This document shows, piece by piece, positions 49,042 to 58,996 of a stretch of 62,500 bases of DNA. How positions within the stretch are numbered: position 1 is the stretch's first letter; every line of letters starts with the position of its first letter. The position numbers and the translations under genes were made by a program. Location: assembly GCA_019155205.2 (NCBI GenBank), contig JAHNZQ020000049.1, positions 1,349,760 through 1,412,259 on the forward strand, given 5' to 3'. Origin of the DNA: Gracilaria vermiculophylla (taxonomy: Eukaryota > Rhodophyta > Florideophyceae > Gracilariales > Gracilariaceae). The notes below the pieces were generated by a model. That model was given only the letters and a program-made list of their open reading frames with translations, had not been told where the DNA came from and made no database searches.

Positions 49042-52000
49042 CGCGTGCGCAACGGATCGCAAGCGGCGAATCGCAGAGTGCTCGCGCGCGCGCTGAGGCG
49101 CGCGGCGCAGTCTGGCGCCGCGCGCGTCCAATAGCAACGCGCGCGCGCCTTCCACTGAGCGGCTGCGCCGCGTAGGTCGTGCGAGAGTAGTGTACCTTCG
49201 ACGGGGCGCAGCGCCGCGCGCTGCCCGCATGGCGCGTGCCGCGCGAAGCCGCGCCGCGCGAAGCTCTGCCGCGCGAAGCCGCGCCGCGCGAAGCTCCGCG
49301 CCGCGAAGCGACGTCGTGCGAGGCGCTCGATTCGTCGAGGATGTCATGTCACAGCGCTGGCGCGCGACGCGCAACGGCGCGCAACGGCGCGCAAAGGCGC
49401 GCTTGCGACCGCTTGGTCGCGGCGCCGGGGTGCGCCGCTCACCGCCGCCATCGCGCCGCGCCTTGGCGCTTTGCGCCGCGCGCCGTCTTCCTTGCGCCGC
49501 CACATATCGTCATGGTGTAATGCTTGTCCACACACAGCAGCGGCACACAGCAGCGGCAGCGGCGGCGCGCAGGTCAGCGGGTCAGCGGAAGGCTGCGCGC
49601 CGCCCCGCCGCAGCTTCCGCTGCGCCCCACCGCAGCCTCCGCGGGGCCGCAATATCTTCCACGCGCGCAACGGCCCTTACGTACAGTTTACCCGCGCACG
49701 CCATTGGCGCCGCCTTCCCATTGGCTTCCGCCGCCGTGCGAACGTTGGTGCATCACGCGATACGACACCGTTAGCGCCGCTCAAGGCGTGCCAAATCGCC
49801 TACGAGACCGCCGCTTCCGCACTCGCCTCTCTGCGCCTCCGAGCTGTTTGCACCGCTCGTGCGCCGCGCAATGACGCCCTGCGCGCGACGCCACCCGCAC
49901 GTTTCGTCGCCTGCCATGGTCTGCACGCCTCCCGCGAGCGCACCCGCCGCAGCTGTGCCTGCGTGCATCCGCGCGCTCGCGTTTCCGCTGCCGCCGCCGC
50001 CACGTTAACTCGGCCCCCCTCCAAAGCTCTCATGCAAATCTCTCAACGAGCGTCGCATGGCACACCCTCCCCCCGCCCCAAATCCCATCGGCAGCGCCCA
50101 GTTTTGTCATGCCACGTTTCTCAACCCTCATCTGGCGCCAAAGCTATGTCGCTGCGCGCTGTGAGGCGTGGTAGGAAGGTGACCTTCACATCACCCCACA
50201 CCAAAGCTCTGTCTATCTCATGTGCCCCCAAACATAAAGTACATATCGCGCTCTCACCCTCCGTCTCCACCCTGATTTTCCTCGTCTGTTTTCTTCTGGT
50301 GCCCTAAACCGCAACTTACATTCTATTCTATGATTCGTTCATATCTCCCTCGTGTGGCCCTTTCATACCTGCATTCGATCAAACCCGTTCGTTTCCATCC
50401 GCCCAGCTCCGGTTGGCTACCGCTTTTCTTTTCTTACGTCTCGAGCCCTTGCTGTGCGGCGATCCTCGCACGTCTCACACAACTTTATACACAGCTTTGT
50501 GCGCAACACAGCAATACACACCAACACTCCACCTTTTTCCAGCTCCCAGCCCACACGATCGCTCGCCGCCCCGCCGCTCCGATCGCCCGCGGGTGGAATC
50601 TGCGAGCGCGCGCGCGCGCGAGCAGCGGCAGCGCCGCGCCGCAAATGCCCCGCGCCGCCCCGATCTGCGGCGCGCGCCGCGCCGCGCTCCCGCTCTCGCC
50701 GCGCTCGCGAGACCGCGCGCGAGCGCCGCGCGCGCCCGCACCGCGCATGTAAGCGCGCCGTCGCGCCATGCGGCGAGCGCCGCCGCCGCCGCCGCCGCCG
50801 CCCGCGCGCTCTTCTCCGCGCCGAGGCGCTGCCGCGCGCGCGCCTTGCGGCTCGCGCCGCGCCCCTGCGCGGCGGCGGCGCTGGTCTGCCGCCGCCGCGC
50901 GCGCGCGTCGCGCTCGACTGGGCGGCCCTGCGTGTGCGTCGGCGTTTTCGCCGGTTGAAGGTGGGGCGCGATTGGCGGCGCTATCTGCCGTTAGAAACTG
51001 CCATTCGAGTCGGACAGGGGAGCCATGTCATTCCACTTCGATAAATCTGGAACGGTCTTAAACGCGCTGGTATCGACTCATCAATGAAAGAGCCTCTTGA
51101 CGAGAAAAATGGGATATGTCGTTCCGAGCAGGATGGCCAATGATGTCCAAAGCCAGTAGGTTGTCAGACAGGCTCAATGTATGCCAGGGTAGGCACACGA
51201 ATGTTGTGTAAGGGGTAGCAGTGCGTTTTTTTTTTTTGTGGTGCCAATGAGAATGATGAGAAGCTGTGTAATTTTAATTTTGGCGGACGCAATTCACTCT
51301 CGGGCGAGTAAGTCCCTTTTTTGAAGGCCATGAACTCCAGAGTGGTTGAATTAACGGTAGACAGGAGCTCGCAAACAATTGCCAGAGATATCGGAGATAC
51401 CGTTGGCTGTACGAAGTTCGTGCTACGCAACGAATTTGAATGCGCCAAACCGCGTTTGCCTCGCAGTCACGTACTCGTGTAGAGCCAGGTAGGCATACTG
51501 TTCAGAGACAGGCAAGCACCCAACTCCCAACGCAGAAATGACTCGAACACGCGAGCGCGAACACGGCGGGAAAGTCTGTTACAGAGAGAAATGAGGTCAG
51601 CTTCTCATTTAGACGTGCACTCCGAGATATATGGGGTATTGATATGAATAGAAATGATAAACTGTACATCTCGCGTTGATCCTCGCGTTAAAAATATATG
51701 TATTTATAAATATATCGCCAATCCAAAGTGGAAAGAAGCAGCACATCGGCAACCATCGTCTCCAAAATCGTCCAATCGGCGATAGCTGTAAGATTTCACA
51801 AATATCGTGGGCCACGTGACAGCCCAATCATGTGATACCAAGTACCCAAGTCATGGCGCTGTATAGCCTTGCGCTTGGCATCCACGTGGCAATCCTGCTT
51901 CGTTCAAACGCACGCTCAACTGCTCGCTCACTACCAACCGCCCGCCACGAGCAGTCCAGCTGTCGCTTCTCCCGCAGCTCGTGTGCTCGACGGATCGATA

Positions 52001-52421
52001 AACATGGCTTCCGCAGCAACGACGGGCACCTCTGCAGCCGATGAGCTTTACGCGAACTGCTTGCAGTGCAGCTGACGCCAGCGAAAGCTCGTGTCATGTA
52101 TTGCTCGGTGTAGTAGTACTTCCACGCTTGTCGCTTTACGCACTTTGGGCAAGCGGTTGTCCGTCTGCCCATCCTCTTTGCATGTAGCGCTTGAACCCTG
52201 AGAACAATACAGCAATAGGATGTCGTCCGCGTGTCATTTCCGAGTGTCTTTCCCACCTAGCCTTCCCGCTGATAGCACCCCACCACCAATCCATTTGAAA
52301 GGAAACATCCATAAGCGACCCTTGTCTACCGTCTCCGCTTGCGCCGCGCAAAGGACCCGTAATTGTGACGGTCTCTGTGGCACACTTCGTGCGCATCGCA
52401 CAGAGTGCTTGAGCTCTGCCG
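49042..52421. other. GC island followed by gene-poor region
   Basis: 49042-51050 is GC-rich with Ala/Arg shadow frames, a 29-bp direct repeat at about 49239-49297 (GCCGCGCGAAGC type), a CAGCGG repeat near 49540-49560 and C/T-rich stretches. 51060-52420 is AT-balanced with short frames, including a 23-codon plus-strand frame starting MASAATTGTSAADELYAN at 52004 that might be a lone first exon. No gene can be supported. Confidence 0.45.
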
Positions 52422-53627
52422 TCAGCAAACTGAGATGGGATACAATTCTCCACCAACTGGCTTAATATCTGACGCCACAAAGTTCTCGGTCTGCAATTCT
52501 CCCAACGACTTGTGAAAAATCGGGCCCGTGTACACCTTGTCATCTCTCATACGCTTTACATGCCCATGGTTGCGCTCAAGCAATTTGTTCTTGTACAGGA
52601 AGTTGTTCCACTTCGACTTTTCATGCATTGCAGACCATGGACCCATGACCGCCCGGTAATCTGGGCCACCTCCACTTCCATTTGGCATTCCTTTCGGGAG
52701 AGTAATGCGATTGCGTGTTATCAAATTGTTTCCTCCGTCTCCCACGTGAAAGCTTATTTCTTGTCTAAAGTCATTATCGTAGAACACGTTGTACTTTGCT
52801 CTTTTGCCTTGCACGGAGATATGCCTCAAGCCCGTAGCTCTTGATCTTGTGATTAGGTTGTCGCGACCAAGAATGATCCAGTAGCCGTGAGTGCCTCCAT
52901 GCTTGTTGTGCACACGATTCACCACAATATTTCGCATGGTGATGTGTTCCCCCGCGCACTGAAGCGGAAAGTCAGCGCTGTCCACAATCTTTACGTCATC
53001 AATCCAACAATCTCTAGACTGGCGCGAAAAAAAGACAGATATGTTGTCGTTCCCGGGCAGCTCATTGTTCTTCTCATCGTCACCAATGTTCCATCGGTAC
53101 TTTGGCTTCCCCCACGAACCGCTGATGGTCATTCGATACAGGCCACTATTCTGTATGTTGCCCAGAAAAAATGCAGAGCGAGACGTCATGTTCACCACGC
53201 AGCGCACACCATCTCGACTTTGTCCCTTGAGAATTATGTTGCTTCTCATTCGCACGCGCTTGTTGATGTGATACGTTGCATCTTTGAGTAATATGACTCC
53301 AGTTTGGGAGGGGCTGCGTTCGAGTTGCGCAGCGAGTTGCTCTATCTTTTCGTTGATTTGTCGACTGCTCCCACCGTGCAACACAACATGCGCTTGCACG
53401 TTGTCCAAGGGCGGAATGGGCTTTCTTGTTCCGGCCGCGGACCATCGCCTCATCTGCGGGAAGAGCGCAGCGTTCCTTCCAATGGCCTGTTGGTCAAACT
53501 GAGGCTCGCAGCGCACGTGCACAAGTCTCGCGAGAGCGATTATAGCGCAAACCGCGAGAGCAAGCACTGCCGAGAAACAGAGTTTGATACGGGCGGACAT
53601 TGAACGGGAATCTGCGAGGAGACGCAT
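52422..53627 (-). CDS. Secreted or membrane-anchored right-handed beta-helix protein (pectate-lyase-like fold)
   Basis: From the first ATG the protein has 401 residues; a second ATG (53600, MSARIKLCFSAVLALAV) removes nine. A hydrophobic segment at about 16-35 acts as signal peptide or signal anchor. From about 105 the sequence shows parallel beta-helix turns: GVILLKDATYHINKRVRM, SNIILKGQSRDGVRCVV, GLYRMTISGSWG, SRDCWIDDVKIVDSADFPLQ, EHITMRNIVVNRVHNKHGG, DNLITRSRATGLRHISV, YNVFYDNDFRQEISFHVG, NNLITRNRITLP. This is the PbH1-repeat pattern of polysaccharide lyases and hydrolases. Catalytic residues cannot be assigned with confidence. Plausible role: modification of wall polysaccharides. Confidence 0.82.
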   Translation of the reverse strand: MRLLADSRSMSARIKLCFSAVLALAVCAIIALARLVHVRCEPQFDQQAIGRNAALFPQMRRWSAAGTRKPIPPLDNVQAHVVLHGGSSRQINEKIEQLAAQLERSPSQTGVILLKDATYHINKRVRMRSNIILKGQSRDGVRCVVNMTSRSAFFLGNIQNSGLYRMTISGSWGKPKYRWNIGDDEKNNELPGNDNISVFFSRQSRDCWIDDVKIVDSADFPLQCAGEHITMRNIVVNRVHNKHGGTHGYWIILGRDNLITRSRATGLRHISVQGKRAKYNVFYDNDFRQEISFHVGDGGNNLITRNRITLPKGMPNGSGGGPDYRAVMGPWSAMHEKSKWNNFLYKNKLLERNHGHVKRMRDDKVYTGPIFHKSLGELQTENFVASDIKPVGGELYPISVC

Positions 53628-55355
53628 CTAGGGCGGCTTTCGAAGCAGCAGTAGAACGCGACCAAGTTCATGGTCGCTTGGTGTGCAAAGGGAGCATCTC
53701 ATGGTGGCACGGCGGGCAGCACGAGTGCGGCTTGCTTTGGCCGAGACGTATGGGCTTCGAGTGGCGGACTGCGGATCTCGAGGTTCTCGGAACAAAAATG
53801 AGCTCCCACAATATGTGCGACAGATATGACAAGTTGGAGCTTTTGAGAGGAAGAGGGAGTGGAACGGAAATGATTGCTGTCACTTGAGAACATATTATGG
53901 AATGATACACTCAAGAAGCGTACAACTCGCCCTGCTATAGGACACGAAGGCGGCTCACGAGCTCCCAGTGCTCCCCTCCCCTTCACAACGACATGTTCTC
54001 ACGCGACGCTACAGCAAAGCACGGAGGTACCAATTTAATGCTTCCGACAACACATTTTCAAATGGTTCGAAAGGAAATCACTGATTGGCCTTGCGGGAAA
54101 AAATGGGCTAATAGAAGAACGCCAAGTACCTCGAGTTCTACAGATGGAGCTGGCCATTTCGCTCTGCAGGCGTTGCACGGAACCCCAGTACGCGTTCATT
54201 TGATTTTTGCAGGCCATATTTGGCGCAGTGGTTTAACGCCCCTTTCTGATGAACTTGCAGAGAGAAGGTCCCACAAATCTGGCGGGCTGCTGTTCTGTTG
54301 ATTCCTGGATGCGCCCAATAGGCGTGCATTATTATCCGCAGCTCAGATATTTTCAATGCACTGCGCAACTTTTTCGAGTGAATCTCTCTCCATCTCGTCA
54401 CACAATGCGCATCATGCAGAGCCACAACGACAAATCATTGACGTCTCAAGCCTAACACAAAAAAAAAAAAACATATAATGTTACCCATCGATACGAGTTT
54501 GTTTTCCGCCACGCGCGACGCAACATGTATCGCCAGTCTCAGAAGCAGCGGGAAAGAACGAGAAAGGCAGGCGCGGAGGCGGGCTTCTCAAGGACGGAAT
54601 TGCATGCCAGACGTCAACAAATGGAGCCCAATGCGAACAGATGTCCGCACGGATTCGAGCGAGAGCACCGAAAAATGCTTCTCTCGCCAAACAAAGAAGC
54701 ACTCATAAACGTACGCACCCCTTCAGAAAATCTCAGCCTTCAGCGCGACAGGGCATAATTCTGCGTAGCAAACGTTCCCGTGCATGTCTCACGCAGCACG
54801 AGCGACAGATCCACCCCAGTGCAGAATGACGACAGGGAGAAGGCAGCGTTTTCCGCGGACGGGAACAAAATTGGTGCCCGTGTCTCGACGTCGTTCCCGC
54901 GCGCTTTGAGACGGATACCAACGCGTGCAGCGCGCGAGAAGAAGATCATCGCGAGCGCATCAAGCGCCGCGAGGGTTTGGCGCCACTGTCAACGTCGTAC
55001 CAGCCGCTCTCTTCCAGGAAACCGCGACGTGCATGCGCGCAAGCGGGTGCGGGCGACGCCTCGGTGCCGATCAGCGTCGCAGCAGCGAGTGGCGCCGCTT
55101 CCGCCGCTGCGGTAAGTCGCGCCATATCACGCCGGGCAGCGCCGTCCACATCGAGCGTTCCACGTTGCACGCGTCGCAACGACACGTCAAGGCTTGTCAC
55201 CTGGGGTCAGGCTGAGCTCTCATGCGCATGCACGGGCAGAATAGCCTCGGCACGGCGCTATAAAGCGGCCAGCCACCACCTCCTTGCAGCAGCCGCGTTG
55301 TCCGACAACTCTTGGCATCCGACCATCAAAGCACGTGCGCCATCGGAGCTCCAAC
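53628..55355. other. Intergenic, no supported gene; right end is a promoter
   Basis: About 1.7 kb. A-rich run near 54458-54470, then GC content rises to a CG-rich segment (54,880-55,150). The right end holds a TATA box for the CPEPEP gene. A plus-strand frame at 54977-55591 overlaps that gene in another frame and is rejected. Confidence 0.45.
55259..55265 (+). promoter_or_regulatory. TATA box (TATAAAG)
   Basis: GGCGCTATAAAGCGGCC lies 97 bp upstream of the ATG of the CPEPEP repeat gene, in GC-rich surroundings, at a standard TATA-to-start distance. Confidence 0.6.
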
Positions 55356-55676
55356 ATGGGCGCTTGCTGCCGTCGTCGGTGCGTCGTTGTGAAGAAGTGC
55401 TGCGTGAAGAAGTGCTGCCCCAAGCCCGAGCCATGTCCGGAGCCGGAGCCGTGCCCCGAGCCGGAGCCGTGCCCCGAGCCCGAGCCGTGCCCCGAGCCGG
55501 AGCCATGCCCCGAGCCGGAGCCGTGCCCCGAGCCGGAGCCGTGCCCCGAGCCGGAGCCGTGCCCGGAGCCCGAGCCATGTCCAGAGCCTGAGCCGTGCCC
55601 CGAGCCGGAACCGTGTCCCCCCGTGAAGAAGTGCTGCTATCGCAAGAGGTGCTGTAGGAAGCAATGCTGTTGCTGA
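55356..55676 (+). CDS. Cys-rich CPEPEP-repeat small protein
   Basis: The predicted protein has 106 residues. A basic double-Cys head (MGACCRRRCVVVKKCC) is followed by about 11 hexapeptides PEPCPE, then a basic double-Cys tail (PVKKCCYRKRCCRKQCCC). Cys content is near 25%, and charge alternates: basic ends, acidic Pro-rich centre. No hydrophobic segment. MGACC could also be a myristoylation/palmitoylation signal. Possible roles are metal chelation (metallothionein-like), a cross-linked surface or cytoskeletal protein, or a coat component; none can be shown. The in-frame upstream codons back to 55284 lack a better start, and the TATA box fits this ATG. The hexapeptide array arises from an 18-bp DNA repeat. 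Confidence 0.75.
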   Translation: MGACCRRRCVVVKKCCVKKCCPKPEPCPEPEPCPEPEPCPEPEPCPEPEPCPEPEPCPEPEPCPEPEPCPEPEPCPEPEPCPEPEPCPPVKKCCYRKRCCRKQCCC

Positions 55677-57241
55677 TCAATGATTTGGTCGCAAGCAGGC
55701 CCAGTGAGTGCCTCTGGTATCGATCACTGGAACGCCAAGCAAGTTGTCGATGCCTTGGCACGTCGTGCTGCCGCTCCATCGCCTCGACCTTCTCCAATGG
55801 GTCTCGCTCCCAGAGTAGAATCGAAATTATCTTTCTCGTGAGTACGGTGTCCAGATCTCTCATGCTGATCTTTGTATCTGTTCGGAGTTTGCCCCATTTC
55901 GGAAGCCAGAATCAATCGGTAGAAGAAACATCCGATGAAAATGTTACAGTAAACTTCACGATGTAACACACTCGAGACTAGTGGAGGCATTCATATCACG
56001 CGCAGAACACTCGCGACTGCCAATGATGTGCCGTGCAATCGAGAGTAGCGAGACATCCATGATATCTTGGTAGAAAAAGAACAAATCACACAGCGTGCCG
56101 GTCACGATAGTTGCAAGCTTTCAGACTTTGTTGTTGTTGAACGAGCTTCGTCTACTGAGGCGTTCGATGCATATGATTCGTTCATACTATGCGGCACGGC
56201 ACTCTAGCAGAGAAAGACAGCCTTCTTAATTGAATTGCTCCGGGGCCATAGAGCCGATTAGGTGATCACTGACAGCAAAATGTCGAAAAGCACAAAAGTT
56301 TCGGCAAGTCTCGTGATGCATCGAGGATGCTTATCCCACAAGGAGAATCACCGCAGTGAAGTCATCATCAACGTCACTGCTGCTAGAAAAACGTGGGGTC
56401 CAGCTGTTCTCATGTGGCGGTTGCTCAGCGTAGATTGTGTCCTGTGGCCTCAATCATAGCACACCGTATGATTGTGTAAAAAATTCTTTTGCGCGTTGCT
56501 CCACATCGGTAGGAGTTACAGGCCTCTCAAAAGCTGCCAAATCTTTTGTTCTCTGTAAGGATAAGGGTTCTTCCTTCGTGCTGTTCCTGTACACAACCAG
56601 CCATATCTTTCATTGGTGTCGAGAAATAATACGCTGGCAGCGACTAATGGGAGCTAAGTTGGGGAGTGTGCGATCGAATTCATGCCGGTTTGAATATTTT
56701 GGACAAGAAATCGCCACAAGTTCGTCCGCAGCCCACTGCTAAAAAAAGCGGATCGACCGATGCGGATGCGGCGGCACAATCTAAGACGCGAGATGCTTCA
56801 TTAGTTGCGCTGCACAAACGATTAGACATTCGATATCGGTAAAGGACAATACTCGTTCACAGGCTGAGAGGGCCGCTCATCGATGACGTTTGCCATATCC
56901 GCTGGATGTCTTCCCGCAACTGCTCACGCGCCGTGGCACAGAAGTGCCAAGCGGCACCCCATTGGACAACAACGGCTTAACTGCACGCTGTGAACAGTGT
57001 GCACCCAATCAGCGTGCGCTTGCCGTTACATCCGGGTAACGTCTCAAATCATCCCCATCCGTGGTGCAATGTGATACAACTTCAAAAGCTCTCCGTCCTC
57101 CGACCGCCGACGTCTTTGCCGCCTTCCCGCGTCAAATGCCCTCTACTTAAAAGTCGTTTCACTCAGCGTTCACCATCTACGACACATCGTTCACCGGCCA
57201 TTTTTCTATTTGGTACCTATTTTCTCTAAGCTCGCCTCGCC
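55677..57241. other. Intergenic, no supported gene
   Basis: About 1.57 kb. Only short frames. The last 150 nt are C/T-rich and include CTACTTAAAAGTC near 57142, a possible TATA-like element for the Hint gene about 95 nt from its ATG. Confidence 0.45.
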
Positions 57242-58996
57242 ATGGCGTTCGCGCCCGTGTGTCTTCTCGTTTTCGTGCTTGGGTGTACCCTTCTTTCTCC
57301 AGTATTGAGCGTGCCCTCGTTGCCTTCAACCGTTCGCAACGCTGTGTATGAAGATATCAGCACCACCTACAACCTGGTTTATGCTGTCAAAGATTCCTCC
57401 TGCCCGTCGTCGATAACCTTCGGTACATACACCTTCGACGAACGTGAGTTTCCGATCCTGCCATTTTCGGACATCGAAGAAGATGAAGCAGAGTGTTCTG
57501 GCGATGGATCGCTTAACTTTGTCACTGAACGCACAGTCAACGAGCCTGGCTTATTGGAGGCTCTCAAGCTCCAATCCTTTCAGGAAGCTATTTCTGAAAA
57601 TGGAAACGCAGGGGCCCTCATCGATAGTCCAGTCACAGATGATTTGCTAGTTGGATGGCACAGTGGAACGCGTACGTGTGGATCACTTTCCTACCCAACA
57701 CAGACCATCTACTTCGTTATTCGGGAGGACAAAGATTACAAGATTACTTTCAGAAGTCCCGAAGCTAGCAATCGAGTTAACATTCCACCCGGACTTCGCT
57801 CGTTGCTCATTGTAGCTCCGAACAATCAGGTTTGTTTGCTTATCGACAAGAGCACAAACCCTGACCAGGATGTCACACTTCTCACTGGGTATTCCAATGG
57901 AACTGTGACTAATTCGCAGCTTACAACGGCTGGTATCGTGGAGCTGCCTCCACCAAGTGCGGATTCTGCCGATGAAGGTGACAGCTCTTCTTCAGCGAAC
58001 AATGGAGGCGAAATGGAAGAATCCAGCGCTGCATCGGATGACACAATGGATGAAACATCAGATGAACCTCCCTCCCCATCACCAGCACCAGAACCCAGTG
58101 CGAGCTCAAGTTTGTCGCCTTTTCCGAGTGTCAGTCCTTCTGCATCTGTAGCGCCTGATGTCGATCAATCTGCAGGATCAGTTGCTGGCGGGGGGTTGGC
58201 CGAGCTGCCTAGTGCTAGCCCAGCTCCATCCGTGGCATCTGGAGTCGCGTCGGTGGCACCGTCACCAAGTGACTTTGGAGCTCTAGTCGCATCACCGAGT
58301 GCTATTGCTACAGCTGTCCCGTTGGGTTCTCCAATCGGCACTGTGGCACCCGGCGCAAGTGCCGTTCCGCCGGGCGCGGCTGGCGCCATATCTTTTGAGG
58401 ACGACCCAGTGGCTAGTGCAGAAGAGGATGATGGTTCCGCTTGTTTCCCGGCTTCGGCCATAGTGCGTACTGAGAGAGGTGATTTACCCATGCACCAGGT
58501 TGAGATTGGAGACAGAGTGTCCACTGGCAACGGTTTTTCTGATGTGGTGTTGTTCACGCATCGGCGAAGAGTTGGTACATTCGCTTTCACTAGACTTAGG
58601 GTGAAGAGTGGACGGGATCTGACTGTATCAGATGGACACTATGTGCTTCGGAAGAACGGACATCTAGTGGCTGCATCATCTGTAGCTGTGGGCGATGTGT
58701 TGCGCATGTCTGATGAATCGGAAGACGGAAGCGTTGTGAAGATTGAAAAGGTATTCGAGGCCGGACTGTACAATCCTCAAACCGAAAGCGGAAGCATCGT
58801 GGTGAATGGGTTTGTGGCATCGACATACACAACGGCAGTTGACCCGAGGATGGCACACACAGCGCTTTTGGTGCCGGTCCGACTCATGTATAAGGTTTGG
58901 AGATGGCCGGTTGAACAACTGAGCCTTGCGTTGGATGAAGGAAGCAGGATCGCCAGGTGGATGCCCAGGGGAGAGGCTGTAGTTGTTGGATTGTAG
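57242..58996 (+). CDS. Secreted protein with C-terminal Hint (hedgehog/intein) domain
   Basis: The protein has 584 residues and the signal peptide is VCLLVFVLGCTLLSPVLSVP. Residues 25-235 form an unrecognised extracellular domain with several Cys and an N-glycosylation site. A low-complexity Ser/Pro/Ala/Asp linker covers about 236-395. From 401 a Hint domain begins: catalytic Cys401 in ACFPASAIVRTERGDLPM, block with IGDRVSTGNG, SDGHYVLRKNGHL (His466), VAVGDVLRM, and a C-terminal strand SIVVNGFVASTYT. Hint domains self-cleave at the Cys through a thioester, releasing the N-terminal part, in hedgehog with cholesterol transfer. Red algae carry many secreted Hint proteins not related to hedgehog ligands. 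The final ~40 residues (MYKVWRWPVEQLSLAL...) may associate with membrane. Confidence 0.92.
   Translation: MAFAPVCLLVFVLGCTLLSPVLSVPSLPSTVRNAVYEDISTTYNLVYAVKDSSCPSSITFGTYTFDEREFPILPFSDIEEDEAECSGDGSLNFVTERTVNEPGLLEALKLQSFQEAISENGNAGALIDSPVTDDLLVGWHSGTRTCGSLSYPTQTIYFVIREDKDYKITFRSPEASNRVNIPPGLRSLLIVAPNNQVCLLIDKSTNPDQDVTLLTGYSNGTVTNSQLTTAGIVELPPPSADSADEGDSSSSANNGGEMEESSAASDDTMDETSDEPPSPSPAPEPSASSSLSPFPSVSPSASVAPDVDQSAGSVAGGGLAELPSASPAPSVASGVASVAPSPSDFGALVASPSAIATAVPLGSPIGTVAPGASAVPPGAAGAISFEDDPVASAEEDDGSACFPASAIVRTERGDLPMHQVEIGDRVSTGNGFSDVVLFTHRRRVGTFAFTRLRVKSGRDLTVSDGHYVLRKNGHLVAASSVAVGDVLRMSDESEDGSVVKIEKVFEAGLYNPQTESGSIVVNGFVASTYTTAVDPRMAHTALLVPVRLMYKVWRWPVEQLSLALDEGSRIARWMPRGEAVVVGL

Noticed and set aside
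54977..55863. Other-frame and antisense frames across the CPEPEP gene (Arg/Ala/Gly repeats)
   Set aside because: They are frame shadows of the 18-bp repeat; the Cys-rich frame has the TATA box, start context and non-repetitive caps.
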